Numbered from the stretch's first letter, positions 50,453-60,756 are shown. The stretch is DNA of 63,199 nucleotides from an uncultured Lachnospiraceae bacterium (GCA_905209075.1 CAJLRL010000012.1:1-63199); one strand, 5' to 3'. The notes: a model not told the origin generated them from the letters alone. A program made the numbers and translations.

Positions 50453-52741
50453 TTACTGTTTACGATTATAATTTATGAGACATCCTTTTAATATAATTTC
50501 TCTTTCATCATCGGTAAGTTCACCCATTTTAAGTGTAAATGGATTTAAATTTCCATCTTTTACAACGTATGCCTCAAATTCATGTTTTCCTTCCTCTATA
50601 GCTTTTCTTATTTCAGGAAGGAATATGTAATCAAGATTCTTAAATGGAAGCTCACCCTCATCAATGATAAATGGAAGCATTCCCCAGTTTATAAGATTTG
50701 AACGATAACGCTTTGTTGCATACTCATTTGCGATATTTGCCCATCCACCAAGCACTTTCTGACAGCTTGCAGCCTGCTCTCTTGCGGATCCATCACCAGG
50801 TTTTACAGCAAAAATCGTACTTCCGAATCCCATATTATCATGTCCTACATCAGGGAATGTTTTCTTTACAACTCCCATAACTTCACCAACCTCAGGAACA
50901 GCTTTTCCTGCACACTCACCATTCTCAATAGCCTTCTGTGCTTTCTGGATTTCCTTTGCTCTTCCTACATACTCAGGGTCTTTTCTTGAAAGTGCAAATT
51001 CTGCAAGTCCAAGAGGGTTAGAACGATATGATGATGTTTCTCCTGAAGGGATAAGCTCATCTGTTGTCGTAACAGGATCATGAATCTCTGAAACAACTTT
51101 AAGAAGCATATTTTCAGGAAGTGCGCTCATCTGTGGCCAGTCCTTGATATTTGGTCCGAGCTGGATCTCAACTGAAGGATCTGCAACACCATGACTATCA
51201 AATACACGATTCTCATATATAGTTTTATCAAAGAAATATTTAGGTTTTGTATAGTTTACATCTATCTCTGTTGCTGCTGTAAGGTATCCTTTATTTGCTG
51301 CTGTAGCTGCAATAGAACGTGCATCCATAAGTGCAACCGAACTGATCTGTCCATTCTGTACCTTTGAGCCTTCTCTGTTAGGGAAGTTTCTCGTAGAATG
51401 GCGGATAGAAAATGCGTTATTCGCAGGTGTATCTCCTGCTCCAAAACATGGTCCGCAGAATGCAGTTTTTACGATCGCACCTGTTTCAAGAAGCTTTGCA
51501 ACCGCTCCATTTTTAACAAGTTCCATGTAAATTGGTGTAGATGCCGGATATACACTAAGTGTAAACTCATCTGCTCCGATCGATGTACCATTTAAAATAT
51601 CTGCTGCGTCACATATATTCTCAAATCCACCTCCGGCACAGCCTGCAATTATTCCCTGGTCAACATACAGTTTTCCATTATGAACCTTACTCTTTAAGTC
51701 AAGCTTTACCTTTCCATCAAAACTTACTTCTGCTCTCTTTTCACAATCATCGAGAATATCCATAAGGTTTGCATTTAACTCATCTATTGTATATGTGTTG
51801 CTTGGATGGAATGGCATAGCTATCATAGGTCTGATCTTGCTTAAGTCTATCTCAATAAATCTATCATAGTATGTAACTTCACCAGGATTTAATTCCTCGT
51901 AATCATCCGGTCTTCCATGAATTTCAAAGAATTCCTTAACCTTATCATCTGTTTTCCAGATTGATGAAAGACATGTAGTCTCCGTTGTCATTACATCAAC
52001 ACCAATTCTGAAATCCACACTTAAATTAGAAACACCAGGTCCTACAAATTCCATAACTCTGTTCTTTACGAATCCGTTTCCGAAAACTTCACCGATAATA
52101 GCCAGTGCCACATCCTGTGGTCCTACACCTTTTATTGGCTCTCCTGTAAGATAAATACCAACTATCTCAGGCATATCTATATCGTATGTCTGCTCAAGAA
52201 GCTGCTTTACAAGTTCTGGTCCACCTTCACCTACTGCCATGGTTCCAAGTGCACCATATCGTGTATGTGAATCAGATCCAAGGATCATTTTTCCGCCACC
52301 TGCAAGCATCTCACGTGCAAACTGATGTATAACTGCCTGATGAGGTGGAACATATATTCCGCCATATTTTTTGGCGCATGTAAGACCAAACATATGATCA
52401 TCTTCGTTTATAGTACCTCCCACTGCACAAAGACTGTTGTGACAGTTTGTAAGTACATATGGAATTGGAAATTTTTCCAACCCGGACGCACGTGCAGTCT
52501 GGATAATACCAACGAAAGTAATATCATGTGATGTAAGTTTATCAAACTTGATCTGAAGTTTTTCCATATTTCCAGATGTATTATGGTTTTTCAGGATATT
52601 GTAAGCAATTGTATTCTGTTTTGCTTCATTCTTAGCAATATCCTTCCCTGTTTTCCCTTTTACTTCCTTCAATGCCTCAGAACTATCTATTACAACGTTT
52701 TTGCCTTGAATAAGATAAGCACCATTTTCATGTAATTTCAC
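50453..52741 (-). CDS. Aconitase-family hydratase
   Basis: 762 aa. Three cluster cysteines fit: IIAGCAGGG, then FCGPCFGAG. Substrate residues are partly present: STRNFPNREGS and GDGSAREQ (Arg at the aconitase catalytic Arg position). SDSHTRYGALG is typical. It differs from true aconitase (GSCTNS replaced by AGCAGGG; REH replaced by REQ) and resembles the YbhJ-like 'hydratase' group. GTG at 52741 follows CGGAGGT. So it may hydrate another di/tricarboxylate. An Fe-S enzyme of unknown substrate. Confidence 0.8.
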   Translation of the reverse strand: MKLHENGAYLIQGKNVVIDSSEALKEVKGKTGKDIAKNEAKQNTIAYNILKNHNTSGNMEKLQIKFDKLTSHDITFVGIIQTARASGLEKFPIPYVLTNCHNSLCAVGGTINEDDHMFGLTCAKKYGGIYVPPHQAVIHQFAREMLAGGGKMILGSDSHTRYGALGTMAVGEGGPELVKQLLEQTYDIDMPEIVGIYLTGEPIKGVGPQDVALAIIGEVFGNGFVKNRVMEFVGPGVSNLSVDFRIGVDVMTTETTCLSSIWKTDDKVKEFFEIHGRPDDYEELNPGEVTYYDRFIEIDLSKIRPMIAMPFHPSNTYTIDELNANLMDILDDCEKRAEVSFDGKVKLDLKSKVHNGKLYVDQGIIAGCAGGGFENICDAADILNGTSIGADEFTLSVYPASTPIYMELVKNGAVAKLLETGAIVKTAFCGPCFGAGDTPANNAFSIRHSTRNFPNREGSKVQNGQISSVALMDARSIAATAANKGYLTAATEIDVNYTKPKYFFDKTIYENRVFDSHGVADPSVEIQLGPNIKDWPQMSALPENMLLKVVSEIHDPVTTTDELIPSGETSSYRSNPLGLAEFALSRKDPEYVGRAKEIQKAQKAIENGECAGKAVPEVGEVMGVVKKTFPDVGHDNMGFGSTIFAVKPGDGSAREQAASCQKVLGGWANIANEYATKRYRSNLINWGMLPFIIDEGELPFKNLDYIFLPEIRKAIEEGKHEFEAYVVKDGNLNPFTLKMGELTDDEREIILKGCLINYNRKQ

Positions 52742-52773
52742 TTCTTTTACCTCCGTAAGCTATTTTTATTTCC

Positions 52774-52803
52774 ATTATATCATTTCATACTCTATAGTGG
52801 CAA
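52774..52803 (-). promoter_or_regulatory. Possible promoter of the hydratase gene inside the kinase gene's 3' end
   Basis: Minus-strand TTGCCA (52803-52798), 18-bp spacer, TATAAT (52779-52774), overlapping the last codons of the histidine kinase. Confidence 0.4.
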
Positions 52804-54148
52804 TAAATAAATCTCCATCCACATTTATTTCGAATTTTCCACCCATAAGGGTTGTCAGATTTTTTGCGATTGACAGTCCAAGACCACTGCCTTCTGTAGT
52901 TCTGCTTTTTTCTCCACGAACAAACCTTTCTGTTAAATCCACTTTTCCATCACTTACTATATCCAGTTCATTCTTTGATACATTTTTTATTGTAAAAACA
53001 ACTTTATTATCATTATTGCTAAGCTCTACATAAACCCTTGTGTTTTCAAGTGCATATTTTGCAGCATTTGTATACAGATTTTCCAGTGACCTGTATAACT
53101 GCCTTCCATCTGCATATATATACATTGATTTATTTGGTATCTTCGTGACAATGGTTAGATTTCTTGCTTCGAATCTTTCATTAAATTCTCCACCGGTCTG
53201 ATATAACAATTCAACCATATCTATTTTTTGCATATCAAGTTTAACATTTCCTGATGTGATCTTCGAGGTTTCTACAAGATCCTCCGTCAGCTGCTTTAGT
53301 CTTTGTGATTTTTCATCCAGTATCCGTATGTAATTTCTGGCATTTTCATTACCAAGATTTTCTCTTTTTAGCAGATCTACATAATTAACGATCGATGTAA
53401 GTGGCGTTTTTATATCATGCGAAACATTTGTTATAAGATCTGCTTTGAGCTTTTCATTTTTAAGGCTCTCATTTACAGATTCCATAAGACCATCCCTTAT
53501 ATGGTTTACAGCCTCCGCAACCTCTTTTTCCTGTCCATGGAATTCAGATACATCGAGTTTAGTATCAAGCGCACCTGTTGAAATCAATTCTAATGCCTGC
53601 TGGATTTTCATTATTTCCCTGGTCTTTTGCGTATGAAAACGGTTTCCACACACAAACTGCAGCAGAATCTCCCATATTTTATAAATAAGTGAATGCGTAA
53701 ATAATATATTTCCTTTTATCCTGCGGACTATACTGGTATAAAACACTATAAATCCAAGATCTAATATATATGTAAGTGTTCCAATCGTTATTAACAGTGA
53801 AGCAAATTCAAAATTCTGGCTTTTTACACCTGATATAACTTTTACAATTCCAATAATAAACAGCATAAACATCAAAAGAAAAATATCAGAATAGATTTTA
53901 TCAATTTTTCTATAATATATCGTATAGTCATCTTCTGACCTTCTGCCTGATGTATTTGCCATGTATGAAAGCGTCACAAAGCTGCCAACCATCCCAACAA
54001 TAGCTAAAAATGTATATACTCCAAGACCATTTTTTATATCATGCTTCATACAATATCCAGATGCATAAATTCCCGTTGTAAGAAAAATCATAAACATCTG
54101 ATGTATTGCCACTATTGACAGTTTTTTCCCTGCACTGTATTTTTTCAT
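52775..54148 (-). CDS. Sensor histidine kinase
   Basis: About four membrane helices (residues 10-160), a HAMP-like linker, the HisKA box NVSHDIKTPLTSIVNYV (phosphorylated His), an N-box ENLYTNAAKYA, and GSGLGLSIAKNL. It is VanS-like in layout. The start overlaps the response regulator's stop by 4 bp, giving translational coupling. The signal is unknown. Confidence 0.9.
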   Translation of the reverse strand: MKKYSAGKKLSIVAIHQMFMIFLTTGIYASGYCMKHDIKNGLGVYTFLAIVGMVGSFVTLSYMANTSGRRSEDDYTIYYRKIDKIYSDIFLLMFMLFIIGIVKVISGVKSQNFEFASLLITIGTLTYILDLGFIVFYTSIVRRIKGNILFTHSLIYKIWEILLQFVCGNRFHTQKTREIMKIQQALELISTGALDTKLDVSEFHGQEKEVAEAVNHIRDGLMESVNESLKNEKLKADLITNVSHDIKTPLTSIVNYVDLLKRENLGNENARNYIRILDEKSQRLKQLTEDLVETSKITSGNVKLDMQKIDMVELLYQTGGEFNERFEARNLTIVTKIPNKSMYIYADGRQLYRSLENLYTNAAKYALENTRVYVELSNNDNKVVFTIKNVSKNELDIVSDGKVDLTERFVRGEKSRTTEGSGLGLSIAKNLTTLMGGKFEINVDGDLFIATIEYEMI

Positions 54149-54837
54149 AAGTTTTCCTCTATTTTATACCCCACACCCCATACTACTTTTAAGTAACGCG
54201 GCTCTTTTGGATTAATCTCTATTTTTTCCCTTATATGGCGAATATGTACTGCCACTGTATTATCTGCACCTATAGCCTCCTCGTTCCATATATTTTCATA
54301 TATTTGGTTAATAGAATAGACTTTTCCCTTGTTTTTTAATAGTAAAAGTAAAATATTATATTCTATCGGTGTAAGTTTTACCTCCTCACCATCCACGATA
54401 ACTTTTTTTAAATCGTCATTTATAAGCAGACCGCCGGCTTCATACACATTTCCTTCCTCATCACCATAACTTGATAATGTGGTGTATCTTCTAAGCTGTG
54501 ACTTTACCCTTGCTACAAGCTCGAGCGGATTAAAAGGCTTTGTCACATAGTCATCAGCTCCGACATTTAATCCCAGAATCTTATCTGCATCTTCTGTTTT
54601 TGCGGATAAAATAATAATAGGTATTTTACTTTCTTTTCTTATCTGAAGCGTAGCTCTGATTCCATCAAGTTTTGGCATCATCACATCTATTATCATAAGA
54701 TCGATCTTTTTATCTTTTACAATTTTTAAAGCTTCTTGTCCATCATAAGCTTTTTCTACATTGTAGCCTTCCTGCATCAGATATATTTCAATTGCTTCTA
54801 CGATTTCTTTGTCATCATCACATACCAGTATAGTCAT
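54145..54837 (-). CDS. OmpR/PhoB-family response regulator
   Basis: Receiver domain with the phosphoacceptor Asp in LMIIDVMMPKLDG, LSAKTEDAD and DDYVTKPFNPLEL (Lys), then a winged-helix effector domain (VKLTPIEYNILLLLL, VAVHIRHIREKIE). 230 aa. AAGGAGGT precedes the ATG. It forms a two-component pair with the downstream kinase. Target genes unknown; the hydratase and AI-2E-family genes lie downstream on the same strand. Confidence 0.94.
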   Translation of the reverse strand: MTILVCDDDKEIVEAIEIYLMQEGYNVEKAYDGQEALKIVKDKKIDLMIIDVMMPKLDGIRATLQIRKESKIPIIILSAKTEDADKILGLNVGADDYVTKPFNPLELVARVKSQLRRYTTLSSYGDEEGNVYEAGGLLINDDLKKVIVDGEEVKLTPIEYNILLLLLKNKGKVYSINQIYENIWNEEAIGADNTVAVHIRHIREKIEINPKEPRYLKVVWGVGYKIEENL

Positions 54838-54900
54838 TTTAAACCTCCTTTTTTTAATTATATCATTACATATCCATATATTATCTTAAGTTATTTTTAA

Positions 54901-54936
54901 AATAGCAGCATCCGGCATTTTCCGATTGCTGCTATT
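54901..54936 (-). terminator. Possible terminator of the coiled-coil gene
   Basis: AATAGCAGCA-CCGG stem, 15 bp with one mismatch and a 6-nt loop. The tail is A-rich more than T-rich on the minus strand, so efficiency may be low. Confidence 0.5.
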
Positions 54937-54938
54937 AA

Positions 54939-55805
54939 CTATTTTCTGCTTCCGGTTATACTTTTCCACATCTTTTGTATTCCTTCTGCCAGATCATTGC
55001 TTTCCTTTATTCCCGGTTTTGTTTCCCCGGCTGCTTCTTCTTTCCAATTAAAATATTCTGCATCAAGATCAGCTTTGAGTTCTGCTTCTTTTTCTTCCTG
55101 CTCCTTTTGATCTGTATTAACAACAGGATTGACATTTATAACAGGTTTCTCATATTTTACCTGTGTATCAGTCTCATCTACAGATACTTCATCCGGATCC
55201 AATCCAAGCTTTCTTATATAGTCTTTATTTACCTTTATTTCAGTTCTTCTGTTCGCATATATTGAAGCTTCGTTATCTAATGTTTTCTTAGGTTTTCCAG
55301 CATCTTTCTGGCGCTGTATCTCCCTGTTTCTGTCTTCGATTATTTTTAGATACTTTTCTGTATCAGATAAATCCTGAAGCTGGCTTTTAAGCTCTAACTG
55401 ATTGCTCTTTACAAGATGCTCCTGTTCCTTTATCTTTTCGTTCATCTGATCATACAGAGAAAACATTGATTCATTTGTTGCATGTATTATCTCAAGTACC
55501 CTGTTTAACGCATCATCTGTATACATAACTGATGCCGCATATACATCTTCCGCTTTCCTGCTCGCATCCCATACTATCTGATCACCTTTTTTACGGAATT
55601 CTCTTTCTGCGTGGGCTCTGCTTTGTTCTGTAAGTTCATACTCATCCTGTATTTCATATATACATTTATTAAGATCTGAAAGAAGATCCAGCATCTTTTG
55701 TTTATCAACTATAACTTTAGTTGGTTCTTTTTTGTAGGGTTCACTTTTCGATAATAAAATGTGAAGCTCTCTTAATACTTTTTCTGTCTTATCGTTTGCG
55801 CTCAT
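54939..55805 (-). CDS. Coiled-coil protein, unknown
   Basis: 288 aa, predominantly helical and charged, with a coiled-coil from about residue 20 to 160 (YELTEQSRAHAEREFRKKG, NQLELKSQLQDL) and an acidic, probably disordered C-terminus. It has some resemblance to DivIVA-type scaffolds but no recognisable domain. ATG at 55805 with ACGAGGAAA upstream. It follows dnaK by 127 bp on the same strand. Confidence 0.55.
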   Translation of the reverse strand: MSANDKTEKVLRELHILLSKSEPYKKEPTKVIVDKQKMLDLLSDLNKCIYEIQDEYELTEQSRAHAEREFRKKGDQIVWDASRKAEDVYAASVMYTDDALNRVLEIIHATNESMFSLYDQMNEKIKEQEHLVKSNQLELKSQLQDLSDTEKYLKIIEDRNREIQRQKDAGKPKKTLDNEASIYANRRTEIKVNKDYIRKLGLDPDEVSVDETDTQVKYEKPVINVNPVVNTDQKEQEEKEAELKADLDAEYFNWKEEAAGETKPGIKESNDLAEGIQKMWKSITGSRK

Positions 55806-55932
55806 TTTATTTTCCTCGTACACTTGAATTTTCATGACCAGAATATCTCACATTCAGGCTGCGAATTTCTAAATCATATTGTATACGAAAACCTATTTCT
55901 CGTAAATAACCCATATTAATAAATTTGTACTA

Positions 55933-57693
55933 TTATAAAATCACAGAAGCAGCATTTCTTAAATCACTGGCTGCTCTTTGGATTTCAAGTGCCTGATCTT
56001 TACTCACATTTCCCGGTTTAGTTCTGGCTACGAGTTTTTTAGTATATGAAAGTGCTGATTTGATCTGCTTTTTTTGATGACCTTCAAGTGACTTTTTTTT
56101 CTGTTTGTCTGAAAGAGCATTCTCTACCTGACGTATAAGCGTATCTGCTTCGCCTCTTGCATCGATATACGCTTTTCTTTCGCCATCAGTAGCTTCATAT
56201 TCTGCAGCCTCCCGTATAGCCCTTTCTATTTCAGCATCTGATAAATTTGAACTTGCTGTAATAGTTATCTCCTGATGTTTGCCAGTTCCAAGATCTTTCG
56301 CTGAAACCTGGACTATTCCGTTTGCATCTATATCAAATGCAACTTCTATTTGTGGAACACCTGCCGGTGCCGGTTTTATTCCCCGGAGTCTGAAGTTTCC
56401 TATCAGTTTATTATCCTTTGAAAATTGTCGTTCACCCTGAAGTACTTTTATATCAACAGAAGTCTGAAAACTTCCTGCTGTAGTAAATATCTGGCTGTAT
56501 CTGGCCGGAATAGTGGTATTTCTATCTATTATTTTTGTAAACACACCTCCAAGAGTCTCTATTCCAAGAGAAAGAGGTGTGACATCCATAAGAATTATCT
56601 CTGCCGCCGAGCTTCCAGCAACGAGTTCTCCCCCGATTTTTCCACCCTGTATTGCCGCACCAAGTGCAACACATTCATCTGGATTTAAGTTATGTGATGG
56701 TTCTTTTCCTGTAAGCACCCTTACCTCATCAACAACAGCCGGTACACGTGTTGAACCACCGACAAGCAGTACCATTCCAAGATCTTCAGCTGATATGCCG
56801 GCATCCTTTAATGCCAGTTTTACAGGCACTGCCGTTCTTTTTACAAGATCTCTTGTAAGCTCATTGAACTTGGCTCTTGTGAGATTCATCTCCATGTGTC
56901 TTGGCTCACCTTTTACAGTGGTTATAAACGGAAGATTTATTATAACTGATGAAGAAGATGATAAAACCTTTTTTGCTTTTTCGGCTTCTTCCCGAACTCT
57001 CTGCATAGCAGTCAGATCCTTTGTCAGATCTATGTGTTCAGCCTTATTGAATTCACTTACAAGATATGCAGTTATCCGTTCATCAAAATCGTCTCCACCA
57101 AGATTATTATCTCCCGCAGTAGCAAGAACTTCTATAAGATTATCTCCGATCTCTATAATTGATACATCAAATGTACCTCCACCGAGATCATACACTAATA
57201 TTTTCTGTGGCTGTCCATGATCAAGTCCATATGCTAATGCTGCTGATGTAGGTTCATTGATTATTCTGAGCACATTAAGTCCTGCTATTCGCCCAGCATC
57301 CTTTGTTGCCTGTCTCTGCGCATCTGAAAAATAAGCTGGAACTGTGATAACTGCATCTGTTACAGCCTCTCCGAGATATTCTTCTGCATTTTTTTTCAAT
57401 TTTCTAAGAATCATTGATGAAATTTCCGGTGCCGAATACATTTTTCCATCAACCTTCGCCCTATATCCTGATCCCATCTGTCTTTTAACAGAAAAGAAAG
57501 TCCTTTCTACATTAACAGCAGCCTGCCTTTTTGCTGGTTCTCCAACAAGCCTCTCTCCATTTTTGGTAAATGCTACAACTGATGGAGTTGTCCGCTGACC
57601 TTCACTGTTTGTAATAACTACCGGCTGATCATTTTCTAAAACTGCAACGCAGCTGTTCGTTGTTCCTAAATCTATTCCTATTACCTTGCCCAT
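55933..57693 (-). CDS. dnaK: Orphan DnaK/Hsp70 chaperone, short form
   Basis: Complete nucleotide-binding domain (GIDLGTTNSCVAV, VPAYFSDAQRQA, VYDLGGGTFDVSI, LLVGGSTRVPAV) and substrate-binding beta domain (DVTPLSLGIET, PAGVPQIEVAFDIDANG). The C-terminal lid is only about 90 residues and ends in NAASVIL; the acidic tail of housekeeping DnaK is absent, so at 586 aa it is about 30 shorter. No grpE, dnaJ or hrcA is next to it, and no CIRCE element is seen upstream. Probably a second, specialised Hsp70. Confidence 0.85.
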   Translation of the reverse strand: MGKVIGIDLGTTNSCVAVLENDQPVVITNSEGQRTTPSVVAFTKNGERLVGEPAKRQAAVNVERTFFSVKRQMGSGYRAKVDGKMYSAPEISSMILRKLKKNAEEYLGEAVTDAVITVPAYFSDAQRQATKDAGRIAGLNVLRIINEPTSAALAYGLDHGQPQKILVYDLGGGTFDVSIIEIGDNLIEVLATAGDNNLGGDDFDERITAYLVSEFNKAEHIDLTKDLTAMQRVREEAEKAKKVLSSSSSVIINLPFITTVKGEPRHMEMNLTRAKFNELTRDLVKRTAVPVKLALKDAGISAEDLGMVLLVGGSTRVPAVVDEVRVLTGKEPSHNLNPDECVALGAAIQGGKIGGELVAGSSAAEIILMDVTPLSLGIETLGGVFTKIIDRNTTIPARYSQIFTTAGSFQTSVDIKVLQGERQFSKDNKLIGNFRLRGIKPAPAGVPQIEVAFDIDANGIVQVSAKDLGTGKHQEITITASSNLSDAEIERAIREAAEYEATDGERKAYIDARGEADTLIRQVENALSDKQKKKSLEGHQKKQIKSALSYTKKLVARTKPGNVSKDQALEIQRAASDLRNAASVIL

Positions 57694-57843
57694 GAAAATC
57701 TCCTATCAATGACAATAAAATAATTTTTCTTATGCTGAATCTTATGATATTAACTTTATTCCTAGAGAAATCTTCCGTCAAGGCATATGAAGTTTATTTC
57801 AGAGAATGTTTATACTTTTAACTTTTTTTGTATGATTTCATAA

Positions 57844-57880
57844 TAAAAAGAAGCATCACCTAAGCAATGCTCCTTTTTTA
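57844..57880. terminator. Terminator downstream of the fructose PTS operon
   Basis: AAGAAGCAT / ATGCTCCTT stem with one mismatch and T-rich runs on both strands, 37 bp after the fruA stop. Confidence 0.6.
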
Positions 57881-57916
57881 TAGTTTATAGATTAGAGGTT
57901 TATGATAATTTCTATA

Positions 57917-59824
57917 TTAATTTACCTTTTTCTTGAGTAATCCGAGTAATACACAAGAAATAACAGAGCCAATGAGTAATGCTATAAGGTACATAACCGG
58001 ATTTCCAATTGTAGGTACTACAAAAATTCCTCCATGAGGTGCCATAAGTGTACATCCAAATGCCATTGAAAGTGCTCCTGCAACTGCTGAACCAACTACA
58101 CATGCTGGAATTACACGAAGCGGATCTGATGCTGCAAAAGGGATGGCTCCCTCTGTGATAAATGATAATCCCATGATAAAGTTTGTAGGTCCGGCTTTTC
58201 TCTGCTCAGCTGTAAACTTATCCTTAAAGAAGAGAGTAGCTAATGCAATTGCGATTGGTGGAACCATACCACCGATCATAACTGCAGCCATAATATTGTA
58301 GTTTCCGGCAGCAATTGAAGCTGTACCAAATACATAGGCAGCTTTATTTACAGGACCACCCATATCAACTGACATCATTCCTCCGAGAAGCGCTCCAAGT
58401 AATACAGCACTTGATCCATTAAGACCTTTAAGACCTTCATTTATAGCAACATTTAAAGCTCCAATAGGCGGTTCAACGACAAACTGCATAATAACACCGA
58501 CTATAAAAATACCTAACAATGGATAAAGCAGTACCGGCTTCATTCCATCAAGGCTCTCCGGTAATTTATCCAATATCTTTTTAAGTAAAAGAACTGTATA
58601 TCCTGCAAGGAAACCTGCAACCAATGCTCCAAGGAAACCAGATGTTCCGTTGGCAGCTATAGCACCGCCTACAAAACCAACTGCTAATCCAGGTCTATCA
58701 GCTATACTCATTGCTATAAAACCTGATAAAATTGGCAGCATAAATCCAAATGCTATTCCGCCAATGCCCTTAAATAAAGCTGCTGCTTCTGTGATCGTAC
58801 CAAAATTTGATCTCTGATCAGCCGGTAATGAATTAATATCTACGCAGAAGCCATCAATAAGAAAAGCTATAGCTATTAATATACCTCCACCAACTACAAA
58901 TGGAAGCATATGTGAAACACCATTCATCAGGTGTTTATAAATCTGATGTGCTACACTCTCTTTTCCACCTGTACTCTGCTGTGTATCTGATGCTTTTCCT
59001 GATGCTTTAAACACCGGTGCATCTCCTGCAGCTGCTCTTTTAACAAGTTCTTCTGCCTTATTTATTCCATCAGATACCTGGCATTCAATAACTTTCTTTC
59101 CATCAAACCTGTCTGTTGGAACTTTTGTATCACATGCCACTATAACTCCGGCTGCTTTTGCAATTTCATCCTCCGTAAGTACATTTTTTGCTCCGCCTGA
59201 ACCACGGGTTTCAACCTTGATCTGGTATCCTAATTCTTTTGCCTTTTTTTCAAGAGCTTCTGCTGCCATGTAAGTATGCGCAATACCTGTAGGACATGCT
59301 GTAACAGCAACTATAAATGCACCCGAACTTACTTTTTCTTCTTTTTTAGGTTCATTGTTTGCATCTTTTACTGCCTCTGCATCATCAATAATACTCAAAA
59401 ACTCATCAACCGAATTTGCATTAATAAGAGAATCTGTAAAATGCTCATCCATAAGCATCACAGATAATTTGCTAAGTACCTGAAGATGTACATTATCCTC
59501 AGTATTTGGAGCTGCAATAAGGAAAATTATTTTTGCAGGTGTTCCATCTAATGATTCAAAGTCAACCCCATTTTTGACAACCATTGCTGCTAATCCTGCC
59601 TTCTTTACTGCATCTGATTTGCAATGTGGAATAGCAATTCCCATTCCTATACCTGTAGTTCCCTCATCCTCTCTCGCAAATACACCTTTACGATATTTTT
59701 CGACATCGGCAATTTTTCCACTTTTTGCCATCAAATCAACACATTGATTCAGAACGTCAGTTTTTCCGGTAGCTTTTCCATTTAGATCAATGCTTTCTAC
59801 TGCCAGTAAATCCCTGATCTTCAT
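57917..59824 (-). CDS. fruA: Fructose PTS transporter EIIABC
   Basis: One polypeptide with EIIA (about 1-150, phosphorylated His in GIAIPHCKS), EIIB (about 170-265, cysteine in VTACPTGIAHTYMA) and EIIC (about 290-630, polytopic, PFVVGGGILIAIAF). It imports fructose as fructose-1-phosphate. 635 aa is normal. ATG has TAGGAGG upstream. It is the last gene of fruR-fruK-fruA. Confidence 0.95.
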   Translation of the reverse strand: MKIRDLLAVESIDLNGKATGKTDVLNQCVDLMAKSGKIADVEKYRKGVFAREDEGTTGIGMGIAIPHCKSDAVKKAGLAAMVVKNGVDFESLDGTPAKIIFLIAAPNTEDNVHLQVLSKLSVMLMDEHFTDSLINANSVDEFLSIIDDAEAVKDANNEPKKEEKVSSGAFIVAVTACPTGIAHTYMAAEALEKKAKELGYQIKVETRGSGGAKNVLTEDEIAKAAGVIVACDTKVPTDRFDGKKVIECQVSDGINKAEELVKRAAAGDAPVFKASGKASDTQQSTGGKESVAHQIYKHLMNGVSHMLPFVVGGGILIAIAFLIDGFCVDINSLPADQRSNFGTITEAAALFKGIGGIAFGFMLPILSGFIAMSIADRPGLAVGFVGGAIAANGTSGFLGALVAGFLAGYTVLLLKKILDKLPESLDGMKPVLLYPLLGIFIVGVIMQFVVEPPIGALNVAINEGLKGLNGSSAVLLGALLGGMMSVDMGGPVNKAAYVFGTASIAAGNYNIMAAVMIGGMVPPIAIALATLFFKDKFTAEQRKAGPTNFIMGLSFITEGAIPFAASDPLRVIPACVVGSAVAGALSMAFGCTLMAPHGGIFVVPTIGNPVMYLIALLIGSVISCVLLGLLKKKVN

Positions 59825-59841
59825 ACATCATTCCTCCTAAT

Positions 59842-60756
59842 TTAAAATATTTCTTTGCTTTTATCTAATAAAGCGTCAACTTCCGCCTTAGTAGCTAATT
59901 CTTCTGAAAATGCACTCGCACTTCCTGTACAGACACCATACATAAATGCCTGTTTATAATCGTTTGTCTTCAAATATCCATATACAAACCCTGCAACCAT
60001 TGAATCTCCTGCTCCAACCGAGTTTTTAAGCTCTCCTTTTGGTGCCTCAGCTTTAAACTCTTGTGCATCCTCTGTCACAAGCACGGCTCCATCTCCAGCC
60101 ATTGATACAAGAACATTTCTTGCACCCTGCTCCTGAAGTTTTTTAGCATATTTTATAACATCATCTTTATCTTTTATCTCTACACCAAATATCTCTCCCA
60201 GTTCATGATTATTTGGTTTTATAAGAAATGGTCCATATGGAAGTACATTTGTTAAAAGATTTTTTGTGGCATCAACAACGATTTTTATATTTTTTCCACT
60301 CAGATATTTCATGATATCCATATACATTGACGATGGCATGACATCCGGTATGCTTCCCGCTAAAACAAGTACATCATTTTCGTCCAATTTATCAAGCTTA
60401 CTGTATAATTCGTTGATGTTATCCTCACTTATTCCCGGTCCCTGACCATTTATCTCCGTTTCTTCATCTGAACGTAGTTTTACATTAATTCTTGATACTC
60501 CATCAGAAACAGAAATAAAATCTGTATCTACTCCTTTTTCCTCAAGCAGTCTTTCTATTTCATTTCCTGTGAAACCTGCTGTAAAACCAAGGGCTGTACT
60601 TTGGCTTCCAAGATTTTTAAGTACCATTGAAACGTTAATTCCTTTTCCACCAGGGAATATCTTTTCACCGGTTGTTCTGTTTACAACTCCGGTCTTAAAT
60701 TCACTTACATCTACAATATAATCAAGTGATGGATTAAATGTTACTGTATAAATCAT
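59842..60756 (-). CDS. fruK: 1-Phosphofructokinase
   Basis: PfkB fold; converts fructose-1-phosphate to fructose-1,6-bisphosphate. FPGGKGINVSMVLKNLG, GQGPGIS and the catalytic-Asp motif NSVGAGDSMVAGF are visible. ATG overlaps the fruR stop by 4 bp. 304 aa. Cytoplasmic. Confidence 0.95.
   Translation of the reverse strand: MIYTVTFNPSLDYIVDVSEFKTGVVNRTTGEKIFPGGKGINVSMVLKNLGSQSTALGFTAGFTGNEIERLLEEKGVDTDFISVSDGVSRINVKLRSDEETEINGQGPGISEDNINELYSKLDKLDENDVLVLAGSIPDVMPSSMYMDIMKYLSGKNIKIVVDATKNLLTNVLPYGPFLIKPNNHELGEIFGVEIKDKDDVIKYAKKLQEQGARNVLVSMAGDGAVLVTEDAQEFKAEAPKGELKNSVGAGDSMVAGFVYGYLKTNDYKQAFMYGVCTGSASAFSEELATKAEVDALLDKSKEIF

Noticed and set aside
56513..57220. 235-codon plus-strand open frame opposite dnaK
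   Set aside because: Antisense shadow of a conserved gene. Serine/proline-rich composition and no ribosome site.
57694..57790. CIRCE/HrcA operator upstream of the orphan dnaK
   Set aside because: The TTAGCACTC-N9-GAGTGCTAA pattern is not present.
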